64,000 nt of DNA, from assembly GCF_041053055.1 (NCBI RefSeq), contig NZ_CP163443.1, positions 7,299,001 through 7,363,000 on the forward strand. Reading direction: 5' to 3'. Shown here piece by piece: positions 28,401 to 39,900 of the stretch. The stretch's first letter is position 1, and each line of letters begins with the position of its first letter. The translations under genes were made by a program, and so were the position numbers. The notes under the pieces were generated by a model. The model was not told the origin of the DNA, searched no databases, and saw nothing but the letters and a program-made list of their open reading frames with translations. This DNA comes from Streptomyces sp. R41. GTDB taxonomy: Bacteria; Actinomycetota; Actinomycetes; Streptomycetales; Streptomycetaceae.

Positions 28401-28740
28401 TCTCCCGCCCGCGCACCGCCCGTCACTGTTACGTGGACCTCTCCCGTGGGGGTTCCTCACCGTCGGCGGCCACCCGTGCGGTCAGGTCTGCAGCGCCCCG
28501 ACAGGGGCGCGGGGCGTTGACATCATGCGGCTCCGCCGCGGGGGCGCGCCCAGCCACGGACGGCCCGCAGCTTCTGGACGGCGCGAGGCGGTCGGGCGCC
28601 TGCGGCCGTCGCAGCGGCTCGCAGGTGCTGGACTGTGGTGCTCTTGGGCAGCGCGCACGGGCGGTCGCCGACGGCGAGGAACCTCCACGGGAGAGGTCCA
28701 CTTGTCGGGTAACCGTCACGGGCGGTGCGCCGGTGGGAGA
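28401..28740. repeat. MITE-like 80-bp inverted repeat upstream of gatC
   Basis: The left arm (28401-28480) and the reverse complement of the right arm (28654-28740) match at about 72 of 80 aligned positions, apart from a 7-base gap (CCGACAA only in the right arm). The arms enclose about 174 bases. No coding sequence is supported between rmdB and gatC. The element resembles a non-autonomous mobile repeat or a very large hairpin. I could not identify a convincing target-site duplication. Confidence 0.75.
28493..28571. repeat. Dispersed hairpin element, diverged copy 2
   Basis: GCGCCCC (28493-28499) and GGGGCGC (28504-28510) with a GACA loop match the copy at 455. The tail CCAGCCACGGACGGCCCGCA is recognisable, but a second small hairpin (GCGGCTCCGCCGC) interrupts it. 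It lies inside the larger inverted repeat. Confidence 0.6.
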
Positions 28741-28784
28741 GGGCCCCGGAAGAAACCCGTGCGCGGGCATCCGTACCGGCGCCA

Positions 28785-28790
28785 TAGGAT
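28785..28790 (+). promoter_or_regulatory. Possible -10 element for gatC
   Basis: TAGGAT is 40 bases upstream of the gatC start. No matching -35 hexamer is seen. It lies just beyond the inverted repeat. Confidence 0.35.
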
Positions 28791-28830
28791 TGGGCCCAAA
28801 CCACACACACTCACCCCAGAGGATCGCTGC

Positions 28831-29127
28831 ATGCCTGGCATCACGCGCGAGGAGGTCGCCCACCTCGCACGGCTGGCGCGTCTGGAGCTGAAGGGCGAAG
28901 AGCTCGACCACTTCGCAGGCCAGCTCGACGACATCATCGGCGCGGTCGCCCGCGTCAGCGAGGTCGCCGACCAAGACGTACCGCCGACCTCTCATCCGCT
29001 GCCGCTGACGAACGTCATGCGTGCGGACGAGGTCCGTCCGTCGCTCACCCCCGAGCAGGCGCTCTCCGGCGCCCCGGCCCAGGAGCAGCAGCGTTTCAAG
29101 GTGCCGCAGATCCTGGGGGAGGACTAA
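28831..29127 (+). CDS. gatC: Asp/Glu-tRNA amidotransferase subunit C
   Basis: This 98-residue subunit stabilises the GatA-GatB pair in the enzyme that converts Glu-tRNA(Gln), and Asp-tRNA(Asn) where relevant, to the amide form. The family N-terminal helix [17 protein letters not shown] and the later [13 protein letters not shown] segment are clear. AGAGGA precedes the ATG. gatA starts 4 bases after its stop, with its ribosome site inside the end of gatC. Confidence 0.96.
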   Translation: MPGITREEVAHLARLARLELKGEELDHFAGQLDDIIGAVARVSEVADQDVPPTSHPLPLTNVMRADEVRPSLTPEQALSGAPAQEQQRFKVPQILGED

Positions 29128-29131
29128 TCAC

Positions 29132-30633
<1,502 letters not shown>

Positions 30634-30637
<4 letters not shown>

Positions 30638-30876
30638 GTAAGGCGCTGTCCAAGGCCAAGGGCTTCAAGAAGTCCAAGTCCGGTACGTACCTGTCCATCG
30701 CGACCACCGCGTTCGGTGCCGTCAGTGTCGCCAAGCAGGCCAAGAAGGCCCGCTCCGAGCACGACACGCTGCGCCTGATCGACGCGGCCGTGTCCGCCGC
30801 CGCCATCGTCACCGGCCTCGCCATCCTCTACCGGGAGCTCAAGCGCCTGGGCGACGACGACGTCCTGCTGGGCTGA
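30634..30876 (+). CDS. Small conserved protein between gatA and gatB
   Basis: This 80-residue protein starts with GTG overlapping the gatA stop. It has a basic N terminus ([14 protein letters not shown]), an Ala/Val/Ile-rich region including one weak membrane helix (residues 50-67, [16 protein letters not shown]), and an acidic end. I do not know its function. Streptomyces genomes, as I recall, carry a small gene at this point, so it may be a lineage-specific partner of the amidotransferase or a bystander. Confidence 0.7.
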
Positions 30877-30892
30877 GAGGGAAGTTTTCACC

Positions 30893-32407
30893 GTGACCAC
30901 CACGACCGACCTGGTGTCGTACGAGGACGCGCTGGCGTCGTACGACCCCGTCATGGGCCTCGAAGTCCATGTCGAACTCGGCACCAAGACCAAGATGTTC
31001 TGCGGGTGTTCGACCGAGCTGGGCGCCGAGCCCAACTCGCAGACCTGCCCGACCTGCCTCGGCATGCCCGGCTCGCTCCCGGTCGTCAACGCGACCGGCG
31101 TCGAGTCCGCCATCAAGATCGGTCTCGCGCTGCACTGCGAGATCGCCGAGTGGTGCCGCTTCGCCCGGAAGAACTACTTCTATCCGGACATGCCGAAGAA
31201 CTTCCAGACCTCCCAGTACGACGAGCCGATCGCCTTCAACGGCTACCTCGACGTACAGATGGAGGACGGCGAGGTCTTCCGCGTGGAGATCGAGCGCGCC
31301 CACATGGAGGAGGACACCGGCAAGTCGACGCACGTCGGCGGTGCCACCGGCCGCATCCACGGCGCCTCGCACTCCCTGCTCGACTACAACCGCGCGGGCA
31401 TCCCGCTCATCGAGATCGTCACCAAGCCGATCGAGGGTGCGGGCGAGCGCGCCCCCGAGGTCGCGAGGGCATACGTCGCCGAGCTGCGTGAGCTCATCAA
31501 GGCGCTCGGTGTGTCGGAAGCCCGTATGGAGATGGGGCAGATGCGCTGCGACGTGAACCTGTCGCTGCGCCCCAACGGGACCGAGAAGTTCGGCACCCGC
31601 TCCGAGACGAAGAACGTCAACTCCCTGCGCTCCGTGGAGCGTGCGGCCCGCTTCGAGATCCAGCGGCACGCCGCGGTGCTGAGCTCCGGCGGCACGATCA
31701 TCCAGGAGACCCGTCACTTCCACGAGGACACCGGGTCGACGACCTCGGGCCGCGTGAAGGAGGAGGCGGAGGACTACCGGTACTTCCCGGAGCCGGACCT
31801 GGTGCCGGTGGCGCCCTCCCGCGAGTGGGTCGAGGAGCTGCGCGCGGGCCTGCCCGAGCAGCCGCTCGCGCGTCGCAACCGCCTCCGTGAGGAGTGGGGT
31901 GTCTCGGCGCACGACATGCAGTCGATCCTCAACGCCGGTGCCATCGACCCGATCGTCGCCACGATCGAGGCCGGTGCCGACGCCGCCTCCGCCCGCAAGT
32001 GGTGGATGGGTGAACTGGCCCGCAGCGCCAACGAGTCGGGCAAGGCCCTGGAGGACCTGCCCATCACAGCGGCGCAGGTCGCCCGGGTGACGCAGCTCGT
32101 CTCCTCCGGAGACCTGAACGACAAGCTCGCCCGCCAGGTCATCGAAGGCGTCCTCGCGGGAGAGGGCACCCCGGACGAGGTGGTCGAGAAGCGCGGTCTG
32201 AAGGTCGTCTCGGACGAGGGCGCGCTGACCGCCGCCGTCGACGAGGCCATCGCCGGCAACCCCGGTGTCGCGGACAAGATCCGCGGCGGCAAGGTGGCCG
32301 CGGCCGGCGCCCTGGTGGGCGCGGTCATGAAGGCCACCCGCGGCCAGGCCGACGCGGCCCGCGTCAAGGAGCTCATCCTGGAGAAGCTGGGCGTCAGCGA
32401 GGGCTGA
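30893..32407 (+). CDS. gatB: Asp/Glu-tRNA amidotransferase subunit B
   Basis: This subunit binds the mischarged tRNA and activates its carboxylate with ATP. It has 504 residues. The cradle domain opens with G-L-E-V-H-V-E-L, has zinc-binding cysteines in M-F-C-G-C-S and Q-T-C-P-T-C-L-G, and continues with [17 protein letters not shown]. The C-terminal YqeY-like tail domain ends at residue 504. GAGAGGGA lies about 10 bases before the GTG. It is the last gene of the operon; a 38-bp palindrome follows. Confidence 0.97.
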   Translation: MTTTTDLVSYEDALASYDPVMGLEVHVELGTKTKMFCGCSTELGAEPNSQTCPTCLGMPGSLPVVNATGVESAIKIGLALHCEIAEWCRFARKNYFYPDMPKNFQTSQYDEPIAFNGYLDVQMEDGEVFRVEIERAHMEEDTGKSTHVGGATGRIHGASHSLLDYNRAGIPLIEIVTKPIEGAGERAPEVARAYVAELRELIKALGVSEARMEMGQMRCDVNLSLRPNGTEKFGTRSETKNVNSLRSVERAARFEIQRHAAVLSSGGTIIQETRHFHEDTGSTTSGRVKEEAEDYRYFPEPDLVPVAPSREWVEELRAGLPEQPLARRNRLREEWGVSAHDMQSILNAGAIDPIVATIEAGADAASARKWWMGELARSANESGKALEDLPITAAQVARVTQLVSSGDLNDKLARQVIEGVLAGEGTPDEVVEKRGLKVVSDEGALTAAVDEAIAGNPGVADKIRGGKVAAAGALVGAVMKATRGQADAARVKELILEKLGVSEG

Positions 32408-32425
32408 GGCCAGGGTTTTCCTACT

Positions 32426-32463
32426 CCTAGGGGGATGCATCGGATCCGATGCATCCCCCTAGG
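32426..32463. terminator. 38-bp perfect palindrome ending the gat operon
   Basis: The left arm 32426-32444 and the right arm 32445-32463 are exact reverse complements with no spacer; the centre is GGATCC. RNA would fold with a small loop from the centre. It begins 19 bases after the gatB stop, so a terminator is likely, but its perfect symmetry also allows protein binding or a DNA cruciform. Confidence 0.75.
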
Positions 32464-32506
32464 CACGTCAACACCCGCACAGGTGTGCGCGCTACGCTGC
32501 CGCGCC

Positions 32507-32800
32507 ATGAGTGGAAGCACTGACTCCGAGACGCACGACTTCGAGGATCCGGCGCGGGAGGCGCGGCGGGCGCGTTGGACGGCGGCCGGAACCGGAGCCC
32601 TGCTGACCCTCGCCGGCCTCACGGCGTCGGCACTGCGCTCCACCGGTTCCGCGACCGCGCTCGTCCCGGTGTCCTACGCCTCGGGCGCCGCCTTCTGCGC
32701 CATCGCGTCCGTGCTCGGGGCCCGGGGGCGCACCAGGCGGTCCCTGTGGCTCATGGTCGCCGGAGTGATGATCATGGCGGTGGGGGACCAATTCGACTGA
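32507..32800 (+). CDS. Small membrane protein, 97 residues
   Basis: A hydrophilic acidic N terminus (residues 1-22) precedes three hydrophobic segments (about 24-42, 47-66 and 74-92). The start ATG 32507 has no ribosome site; TACGCT (32493-32498) ends eight bases upstream, so it may be leaderless. No family is recognised. It follows the gat operon palindrome and is probably transcribed alone. Confidence 0.65.
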   Translation: MSGSTDSETHDFEDPAREARRARWTAAGTGALLTLAGLTASALRSTGSATALVPVSYASGAAFCAIASVLGARGRTRRSLWLMVAGVMIMAVGDQFD

Positions 32801-32983
32801 GCGATGCCTCGCGGGGCGACAGAGTTCACGGGAATGTCCTGTGAGTTGGGCCGCACTCTTGTGAGTACACCCATGAATGAGGAAAACGATCACTTCCGGC
32901 TGAAAGAGTGATGGCGTATAAGTCATGCGTTCTTTGCGGGCAGTTCCCGGTAAAGATCCATAAACCACCCAGGGAGCTGGTCC

Positions 32984-35227
32984 GTGGCAGCCCTCGCGCG
33001 TTGGTGTGTCCAGCACCGCCTCGTCGCCGTACTGCTCTGGCTTGTCGCCTTCGGCGGCATCACCGCCGCCGCGTCCATCGCGGGCTCCGCCTACTCGAAC
33101 GACTACGAAGCACCCGGCACCGAATCGGGCCGCGCCACCCAGCTCCTGCGGGACGGCTTCCCGGGCCTCGGCGGCGACAGCGACACCGTCGTCTGGCACA
33201 CCACGCCGGGCACCGTGCGCTCCACCGACGTCGAACAGACGATGACCCGCACCCTCGACCGGATCGCGGGTCTGCCCGGGGTGGCCTCCGTCGTCAGCCC
33301 CTACGAGGGCCAGGGGGCGGGCCAGATCAGCGCCGACGCACGCACGGCCTACGCCACCGTCACCTTCCACGCCCAGGCCGAGAACATCGACAAGGGCCGG
33401 GCACAGGCCGTCGTGGAGGCCGCGAAGGCCGCCGAGACCAAGGGGCTCCAAGTCGAGCTCGGCGGCAGTGCCATCGGGCTCACCGAGTCGTCGGGCGGGC
33501 ATCTCGCCGAGATCGTCGGCGTGGTCGTCGCCGCCGTGGTCCTCTTCCTCGCCTTCGGCTCGCTCGCCGCCTCCCTGCTGCCCATCGCCACCGCTTTGGT
33601 CGGCGTCGGCACCGCGTACGCCGGAATCGTGCTCCTCGGGCACGCCATGACCGTCGCCGACTTCGCCCCCATGCTCGGCATGCTGATCGGGCTCGGCGTC
33701 GGCATCGACTACGCGCTGTTCATCGTGACCCGGCATCGGCGGGGGCTGAAACGCGGGCTCCCGGTCGCGGAGGCCGCGCGGAGCGCCGTCGCCACCACGG
33801 GGCGGGCCGTCGTCTTCGCGGGCGCCACCGTCTGCATCGCCCTGCTCGGCATGCTCATCCTGCGGCTCGGCTTCCTCAACGGCGTCGCGATCGCCGCCTC
33901 CTTGACCGTCATCCTGACCGTCGCGGCCTCCGTGACCCTGCTGCCCGCGCTGCTCTCCTTCATCGGTCCACGCGCGTTGAGCCGCCGGGAGCGGCGCAGG
34001 CTGTACGAGCACGGGCCCGAACCGGAGCTCCCGACCGGGTTCGCGGCCCGCTGGTCCGTCTTCGTGGAACGGCACCCCAAGCTGCTCGGCGCCGTCGCCG
34101 TCGTCGTCATGGCACTGCTCGCCCTGCCCACGCTCTCGCTCCGCCTGGGGACCTCCGACCAGGGCAACGACCCGAAGTCGGCGACCACGCGACAGGCGTA
34201 CGACCTGATCGGGGAGGGATTCGGACCCGGCGTGAACGGGCCCCTCACCCTCGTCACGAAGGTCCGCGGCGCCGAGGACAAGCTCGCGCTCGACAACCTG
34301 GACGCCACGCTCCGGGCGACCGAGGGCGTCACGTCGGTGACCCCGGTGACGTACAACACCGGTGGCGACACCGCCTACCTCACCGTCGTCCCGAACTCCG
34401 CGCCGCAGTCCCAGAAGACCAGCGACCTCGTCAACCGGCTGCGCACCGACGTCCTGCCACGCGCCGAGGCGGACACCTCGCTCGACGTGCGCGTCGGCGG
34501 TGTGACGGCCGGCTACGACGACTTCGCGGACGTCATCGTCGGCAAACTGCCGCTTTTCGTGGGCGTCGTGATCGGGCTCGGCTGCGTCCTGCTGCTGCTC
34601 GCCTTCCGTTCCATCGGCATCCCCCTCAAGGCGGCCGTGATGAACATCGCCGCCGTGGCGGCCGCCTTCGGAGTCGTCGTCGCGATCTTCCAGTGGGGCT
34701 GGGGCAGCGAACTGCTCGGCCTCGGCCGCGCGGGTCCGATCGAGCCCTTCCTGCCCGTGATCATGGTGTCCGTCCTCTTCGGACTCTCCATGGACTACCA
34801 GGTCTTCCTGGTCAGCCGGATGTACGAGGAATGGCTGGAGACCGGCGACAACCGGCGGGCGGTCCGGGTCGGCCTCGCCGAGACCAGCCGTGTGATCAAC
34901 TCCGCCGCCGTCATCATGATCTCGGTCTTCCTCGCCTTCGTGCTCAGCGGCGACCGCGTCATCGCGATGTTCGGCATCGCCCTCGCCTCCGCCGTCGCCC
35001 TCGACGCCTTCGTCCTGCGTACGCTCCTGGTGCCCGCCCTGATGCACATGCTGGGTGGCGCCAACTGGTGGCTGCCCCGCCGGCTCGACAAGCGGCTGCC
35101 GCGCATCAGCATCGAGCCGCCCGAGTGCCGCGCCGCCCATGAGAGGCTGGCCGCTGCGACGGACGCCGAGGTGGCGGACGTACTGGCGAAGGAGCGGCAG
35201 CGGGATGTACGCGATATCTCTGGGTGA
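32984..35227 (+). CDS. MMPL/RND family transporter
   Basis: This is a 747-residue membrane transporter with the MMPL duplicated layout: one N-terminal helix, an extracytoplasmic domain (about 35-170), five helices, a cytoplasmic linker, then the same pattern repeated from residue 370. The helix-4-type acidic residues needed for proton coupling are present (G-I-D-Y-A-L-F-I in the first half, S-M-D-Y-Q-V-F-L in the second). Relatives export lipids or drugs; the substrate is unknown. AGGGAG precedes the GTG. It overlaps the acetyltransferase gene by 23 bases. Confidence 0.9.
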   Translation: MAALARWCVQHRLVAVLLWLVAFGGITAAASIAGSAYSNDYEAPGTESGRATQLLRDGFPGLGGDSDTVVWHTTPGTVRSTDVEQTMTRTLDRIAGLPGVASVVSPYEGQGAGQISADARTAYATVTFHAQAENIDKGRAQAVVEAAKAAETKGLQVELGGSAIGLTESSGGHLAEIVGVVVAAVVLFLAFGSLAASLLPIATALVGVGTAYAGIVLLGHAMTVADFAPMLGMLIGLGVGIDYALFIVTRHRRGLKRGLPVAEAARSAVATTGRAVVFAGATVCIALLGMLILRLGFLNGVAIAASLTVILTVAASVTLLPALLSFIGPRALSRRERRRLYEHGPEPELPTGFAARWSVFVERHPKLLGAVAVVVMALLALPTLSLRLGTSDQGNDPKSATTRQAYDLIGEGFGPGVNGPLTLVTKVRGAEDKLALDNLDATLRATEGVTSVTPVTYNTGGDTAYLTVVPNSAPQSQKTSDLVNRLRTDVLPRAEADTSLDVRVGGVTAGYDDFADVIVGKLPLFVGVVIGLGCVLLLLAFRSIGIPLKAAVMNIAAVAAAFGVVVAIFQWGWGSELLGLGRAGPIEPFLPVIMVSVLFGLSMDYQVFLVSRMYEEWLETGDNRRAVRVGLAETSRVINSAAVIMISVFLAFVLSGDRVIAMFGIALASAVALDAFVLRTLLVPALMHMLGGANWWLPRRLDKRLPRISIEPPECRAAHERLAAATDAEVADVLAKERQRDVRDISG

Positions 35228-35780
35228 CGACGGAGCCGAACTGCGCCCCCTGGAGCCGTGGCACGCCGAGGAGTTCCTGGCGCATCTGGACCGGGGGAGG
35301 GAGTTCATCCAGCAGTTCATCCCCTTCGGGGCGAAGACCACGGACGTGGCGTCCGCGCGGGAACAGCTCCAGCGGTACGCCGACATGCGCGCCGCCGACA
35401 CCGGGTCCCTGCACGGCCTGTGGCTGAACGGGAAGCTCGTGGGCGGGGTGCTCTTCCTGAACTTCGACGCGGAGTACGGCAACTGCGAGGTCGGGTGCTG
35501 GCTGGAACCCGCCGGCGCCGGACGCGGGCTGGTCACCCGCGCCATGCGGGTGCTCATCGACTTCGCCGTCGAGCAGCGCGGCATCCACCGGATCGAATGG
35601 GTCGCCGCCTCGGGGAACGAGCCGAGCCTGAACGTGGCGCGTCGGCTCGGCATGACCCGGGACGGGGTGCGCCGGGAGGCCCACCCTTATCGAGGCGTAC
35701 GGCACGATCTCGAGGTGTGGTCCGTCCTCGCCCCCGAGTGGCGCGAGGCACGCGCGCGTGGCGCTCACAACGATCATTAA
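35205..35780 (+). CDS. GNAT acetyltransferase (RimJ/RimL-like)
   Basis: This 191-residue N-acetyltransferase has L-R-P-L-E-P-W-H at the start, motif A region G-C-W-L-E-P-A-G-A-G-R-G-L-V-T-R-A (acetyl-CoA binding), and the C-terminal I-E-W-V-A-A-S-G-N-E-P-S-L-N-V-A-R-R-L-G of RimJ/RimL-type enzymes. The acceptor amine is unknown. AGGAG (35190-35194) provides initiation inside the end of the MMPL gene, so expression is coupled. Confidence 0.88.
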   Translation: MYAISLGDDGAELRPLEPWHAEEFLAHLDRGREFIQQFIPFGAKTTDVASAREQLQRYADMRAADTGSLHGLWLNGKLVGGVLFLNFDAEYGNCEVGCWLEPAGAGRGLVTRAMRVLIDFAVEQRGIHRIEWVAASGNEPSLNVARRLGMTRDGVRREAHPYRGVRHDLEVWSVLAPEWREARARGAHNDH

Positions 35781-35815
35781 GAAACTTCTCAGAGAGCGTC
35801 CGTACGGTGCGGGGC

Positions 35816-36442
35816 ATGGGAACCAAGACTGTTGACGAGGCCGTGGACGAGAACGGCACCGAGGCGAAGAGCGACCAGGAGACCGTGGACGCCACCACGG
35901 CCGACGGACCTGCGAAGACCGTGGACGTCACCAAGGCCGACGGGTCTGCCGACACCGAGGCCGGGGCCGAGGTCGAGGAGCAGAACGAGGCAGAGGCCGA
36001 GGACGAGATCGAGGCGGGCGACGACGCTTCCGAGGCCGAGAAGGGTGCCTCCGGAGTCGGCCAGGGCGCCGCGGCCGTGGTCTCCGCCGCGCTCGGCCTC
36101 ATCTCGCTCTCCGGCGGCTGGATAGGCACCGTGGCCGCCGCGCGCGAGACGCTCGTCGGCCAGCTGCAGACCTCGCAGACCGCGAGCGTCGCCAAGCAGG
36201 TCAAGGAGATCTACGGCGACGCCTGGGCGACCACGGCGTTGGTCGGCGGCCTCTTCGCCCTGGCCGCGCTGGTCGTCGGCGTCGTGGTCCTGGTCCGGCC
36301 CGCCTTCGGGGCCCCCGGCAAGCCGCAGGCCGCCTGGATCAAGTCGGTCGCCTGGGCGGGCGTCTCGCTCGGTGTCATCGGCCTGGTCCTCGCGGTCGCC
36401 AAGTACTCCGACCTCCTGCTCGGACTGCCCTCCACCAGCTGA
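35816..36442 (+). CDS. Membrane protein with long acidic N-terminal region
   Basis: This 208-residue protein has residues 1-85 highly acidic and disordered-looking (Asp/Glu/Ala/Thr). About three hydrophobic segments follow: residues 87-110, 140-162 and 178-200. Between the first and second is a polar stretch with V-A-K-Q-V-K-E-I-Y-G-D-A-W. No family is recognised. No ribosome site; TACGGT (35803-35808) lies seven bases before the ATG, suggesting a leaderless mRNA. A very strong hairpin follows the stop. Confidence 0.7.
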   Translation: MGTKTVDEAVDENGTEAKSDQETVDATTADGPAKTVDVTKADGSADTEAGAEVEEQNEAEAEDEIEAGDDASEAEKGASGVGQGAAAVVSAALGLISLSGGWIGTVAAARETLVGQLQTSQTASVAKQVKEIYGDAWATTALVGGLFALAALVVGVVVLVRPAFGAPGKPQAAWIKSVAWAGVSLGVIGLVLAVAKYSDLLLGLPSTS

Positions 36443-36456
36443 ATCTCCGTACCTCT

Positions 36457-36507
36457 GAGGGGCCTTAGGGCGGGCGTAAGTCACTTACGCCCGCCCTAAG
36501 GCCCTTC
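36457..36507. terminator. Strong 21-bp stem terminator
   Basis: Arms 36460-36480 and 36484-36504 are perfect complements with a 3-base TCA loop, and three more pairs (one G-T) extend the stem. It starts 15 bases after the stop of the membrane protein gene and precedes the small gene at 36618. Confidence 0.85.
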
Positions 36508-36617
36508 GCGTGCGCAAGATGCGGAACTCTCCCGATGTGGCGCACCCCCCTGGGAGACGAAGGTTGAGGCATCGCAAACAAGCGAGGCCGAAACCGACTC
36601 TTCACGAGGGGTACGAG

Positions 36618-36812
36618 ATGTTCGAGTACGAGCTTCACCAGATCCGATCCGCAGAGCTGATCCGCGAGGCCCAGAACCACCGACTGGCGCAGGAGGCCCT
36701 CCGCGGCCGCCGTGCCGCCCGCCGCGCCGCCCGCGAGTCCGCTCAGCACGAATCCGAGGGGCAGGGCCATACCCAGCGTCCCCGCCGGCACCGGTTCGCC
36801 CGCGCCGCGTGA
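36618..36812 (+). CDS. Small basic Arg/His-rich protein, 64 residues
   Basis: GAGGGG lies about seven bases before ATG 36618. The product begins M-F-E-Y-E-L-H-Q-I-R-S-A-E-L-I-R-E-A and continues as one charged amphipathic helix, ending with a strongly basic tail. This N-terminal sequence is familiar from small Streptomyces proteins of unknown function. It could bind nucleic acid, but that is inference from charge only. The LAL regulator gene begins about 130 bases downstream. Confidence 0.75.
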   Translation: MFEYELHQIRSAELIREAQNHRLAQEALRGRRAARRAARESAQHESEGQGHTQRPRRHRFARAA

Positions 36813-36940
36813 GCGCCGGGGCACGGGAGGACGGCCGTACGGGGGTCGGTCGTCGTCCCGGGCCGGTGCCACCCGGAGTAACCATCGCCCTCCCGATAAC
36901 CGGTGCCGCACTGTCGGACCCCTGTGCGATGCTCGGGCCT

Positions 36941-39900
36941 GTGGAGACCAGGTCCGTCAGCCCGGTGTTCGTCGGACGCGCCGACGAATTGGGGGTGTTG
37001 AACGATGCGCTCGCCCGCGCCGCCGTGGGCGAGCCGCAGGCGTTGCTGCTCGGCGGCGAGGCCGGGGTCGGAAAGACCCGCCTGCTCGAGGAGTTCGCCA
37101 CGGTGGCCGCGCGAGCGGATGCTGTCGTCGCGTGCGGCGGCTGTGTCGAGATCGGCGCCGACGGGCTGCCTTTCGCGCCGTTCTCCACCGCCCTGCGCGC
37201 CCTGCGCCGGCTGCTGCCGGACGAGCTGGCCGCCGCGGCCGCCGGACAGGAGGAGGAGCTGGCCCGGCTGCTGCCCGAACTGGGCGAGGCAGCCCGAGGA
37301 CGGCAATACGACGAGGAGGGCATGGCCCGCCTCTTCGAACTCACCGCACGTCTCCTGGAGCGCGTCGCCGCGGACCGCACGGTCGTCGTCGTCCTCGAAG
37401 ACCTGCACTGGGCCGACGCCTCCACCCGCCACCTGCTCGCCTACCTCTTCCGCACGCTGCGCAGCGGCCGCCTCGTCGTGATCGCCACCTACCGCGCCGA
37501 CGACATCCACCGCCGCCACCCACTGCGCCCCCTCCTCGCCGAACTCGACCGTCTCCGCACGGTCACCCGCATCGAGCTCGGCCGCTTCAGCCGCGCCGAA
37601 GTGGGCCGCCAGATCGCCGGAATCCTCGCCCACGAACCCGACCCGGCCCAGGTGGACGAGATCTTCGCCCGCTCCGACGGCAACGCGTTCTTCGTCGAGG
37701 AACTCGCCGTCGCCGCCCACGAGGGCTGTCGTACGGGGCTCACGGACTCCCTCCGCGACCTGCTCCTCGTACGCGTCGAAGGTCTGCCCGAGAGCGCCCA
37801 GCGCGTCGCCCGGATCGTCGCCGAGGGCGGCTCCACCGTCGAGTACCCGCTGCTGGCCGCCGTGGCCCGGCTCGCCGAGGACGACCTCATCGAGGCGCTG
37901 CGCGCCGCCGTCGGCGCCAACATCCTGCTCGCCTCGCCCGGTGGCGACGGCTACCGCTTCCGCCACTCCCTGGTCCGCGAGGCCGTCAGCGACGACCTGC
38001 TGCCCGGCGAGCGCTCCCGCTTCAACCGCCGCTACGCGGAGGCACTGGAGGCCGACCCGACGCTCGTACCGGCCGACGAGCGGTCCACCCGCCTGGCCAG
38101 CTACTGGTACCACGCCCATGACGCCGCCAAGGCCCTCCCCGCGGTCCTCGACGCCGCCGCCGCGGCGCGCTGCCGCCACGCCCACTCCGAGCAACTGCGG
38201 CTCCTGGAGCGGGCGATGGAACTGTGGGACGTCGCCCCCGACGCCGTACGGGCCGAACTGCGCCCCGTCGACTACGTGGAGGTCTACCCTCCCTGCGGCT
38301 GCGACCCGCAGACCACGCCGCTGCGCTATCTCGACCTGATGGCCGAGGCGGCCGTCGCGGGCCGGTTGTCCGGGGAGCGCGAGCGCGCCCTGAAGATCAC
38401 CAAGAAGGCGCTGCGCCTCCTGGAGGCCGAGGACGACCCCCTGCGCGCCGCCTGGTTCTGGATCCAGCGCTCCCGCCTGGTCCAGGCGCAGGCCCGCGGC
38501 GACGGCTGGCAGGAGCTCGCCACCGCCCAGGACCTGGTGCGCGGCCTGCCGCCGTCGGAGGTGCACGCCGAGGTCCTGTCCACCGTCGCCGCCTGGTGCA
38601 TGCTGCACGAGCCGGGCCCTGGCGCGCTGTCCGCCGCCGAGCGAGCCGTGGAGTACGCCCGCATGGTGGGCGCCCGGGACATCGAGCTGAACGCCCGGCT
38701 CACGCTCGGCGGGCTCATGGTCGACGCGGGTGACGTCGAGGCCGGGCTCGCGGAGATGTACGAGGTCAAGGAGCGGGTGAGCCGGTACGGCGGCTCTCTC
38801 GTCGTGGGCCGTCTGCACATCAACCTGCCGTCCCATCTGGAGTCGGTCGGCCGCTCCCGCGAGGCCGTCCCGGTCCTGCGCGAGGGCGTCGAACTCGCCC
38901 GGAAGAACGGCCTGTTGGACACCCAGGCCTGGGTCTGGGGCAACCTCTCGGAGTCGCTCTACGCGCTCGGCCAGTGGGACGACGCCCTGGAGGCCGCGCG
39001 GAACACGCTGCGCATCGGACTCAGCGGCAAGCCGTCCGGCCTCGGCGCCTCCCGCCTGGCGCGCCTCGCCCTCGCCCGCGGCGACCTCGCCGAGGCCGGA
39101 CGCCAACTGGCCGCCGCCCGCGACCACTTCGGCACTCACGACCCCACGCCGCAGCACTCCCTGCCGCTGGTACGTACCGCGATCGGCATCGCCGCCGCCG
39201 AGGGCCGCCTCCTCGACGCCCGCGCCGCCCTGGAGCAGACCCTGGACGCGGGCTTCCCGCCGGGCACCCAGCGCTACGGCTGGCCAGTGCTGCTCGCCGC
39301 CGCCACGGCGGAGGCGGACGCCCGCGGACTGCCCGCCGCCGAACAGGGCCGCGCCGAGACCGTGGAGCGCATCCGCGAGTCCGCGAAGTCCCTGGCCACG
39401 GGCGCGCCCATCTGGCTCGCGCACCAGGAATGGGTGCGCGCCGAGCTCCGGCGCGCCGAGGGCGTGACCACTCCGCACGACTGGTCAGAGGTGGTCACCG
39501 CCTTCGAACCCCTGGAGCGCCCCTACGACCTCGCCCGCGTCCGCCACCGCCTCGCCGAGGCCTTGTTGACCTCGGGCGCCGACGAGGACGACCGTGCCCG
39601 CGCCACGGAGCTCCTCCGGCTGGCCCGGGCGGTCGCCGACCACCTCGGCGCGCGCCCGCTCGCCGACGCCGTCGCGCTGCTCGCCCAGCGGGCCCGCCTC
39701 GCCCTGATCCACACGCCCGAACCATCCGTTCCCGCCCCCGTCGACCCGGCGCTGGCGCTCGGCCTCACCAGCCGCGAGCGCGACGTCCTCCGCCTGGTCG
39801 CCGTCGGCCGCAGCAACCGCCAGATCGCCGAGGAACTCTTCATCTCTCCGAAGACGGCCAGCGTCCACGTCTCGAACATTCTGGCCAAGCTGGACGTCTC

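Noticed and set aside
28352..28831. A gene in the rmdB-gatC gap
   Set aside because: Short frames on both strands follow the inverted repeat and show no ribosome site or motif.
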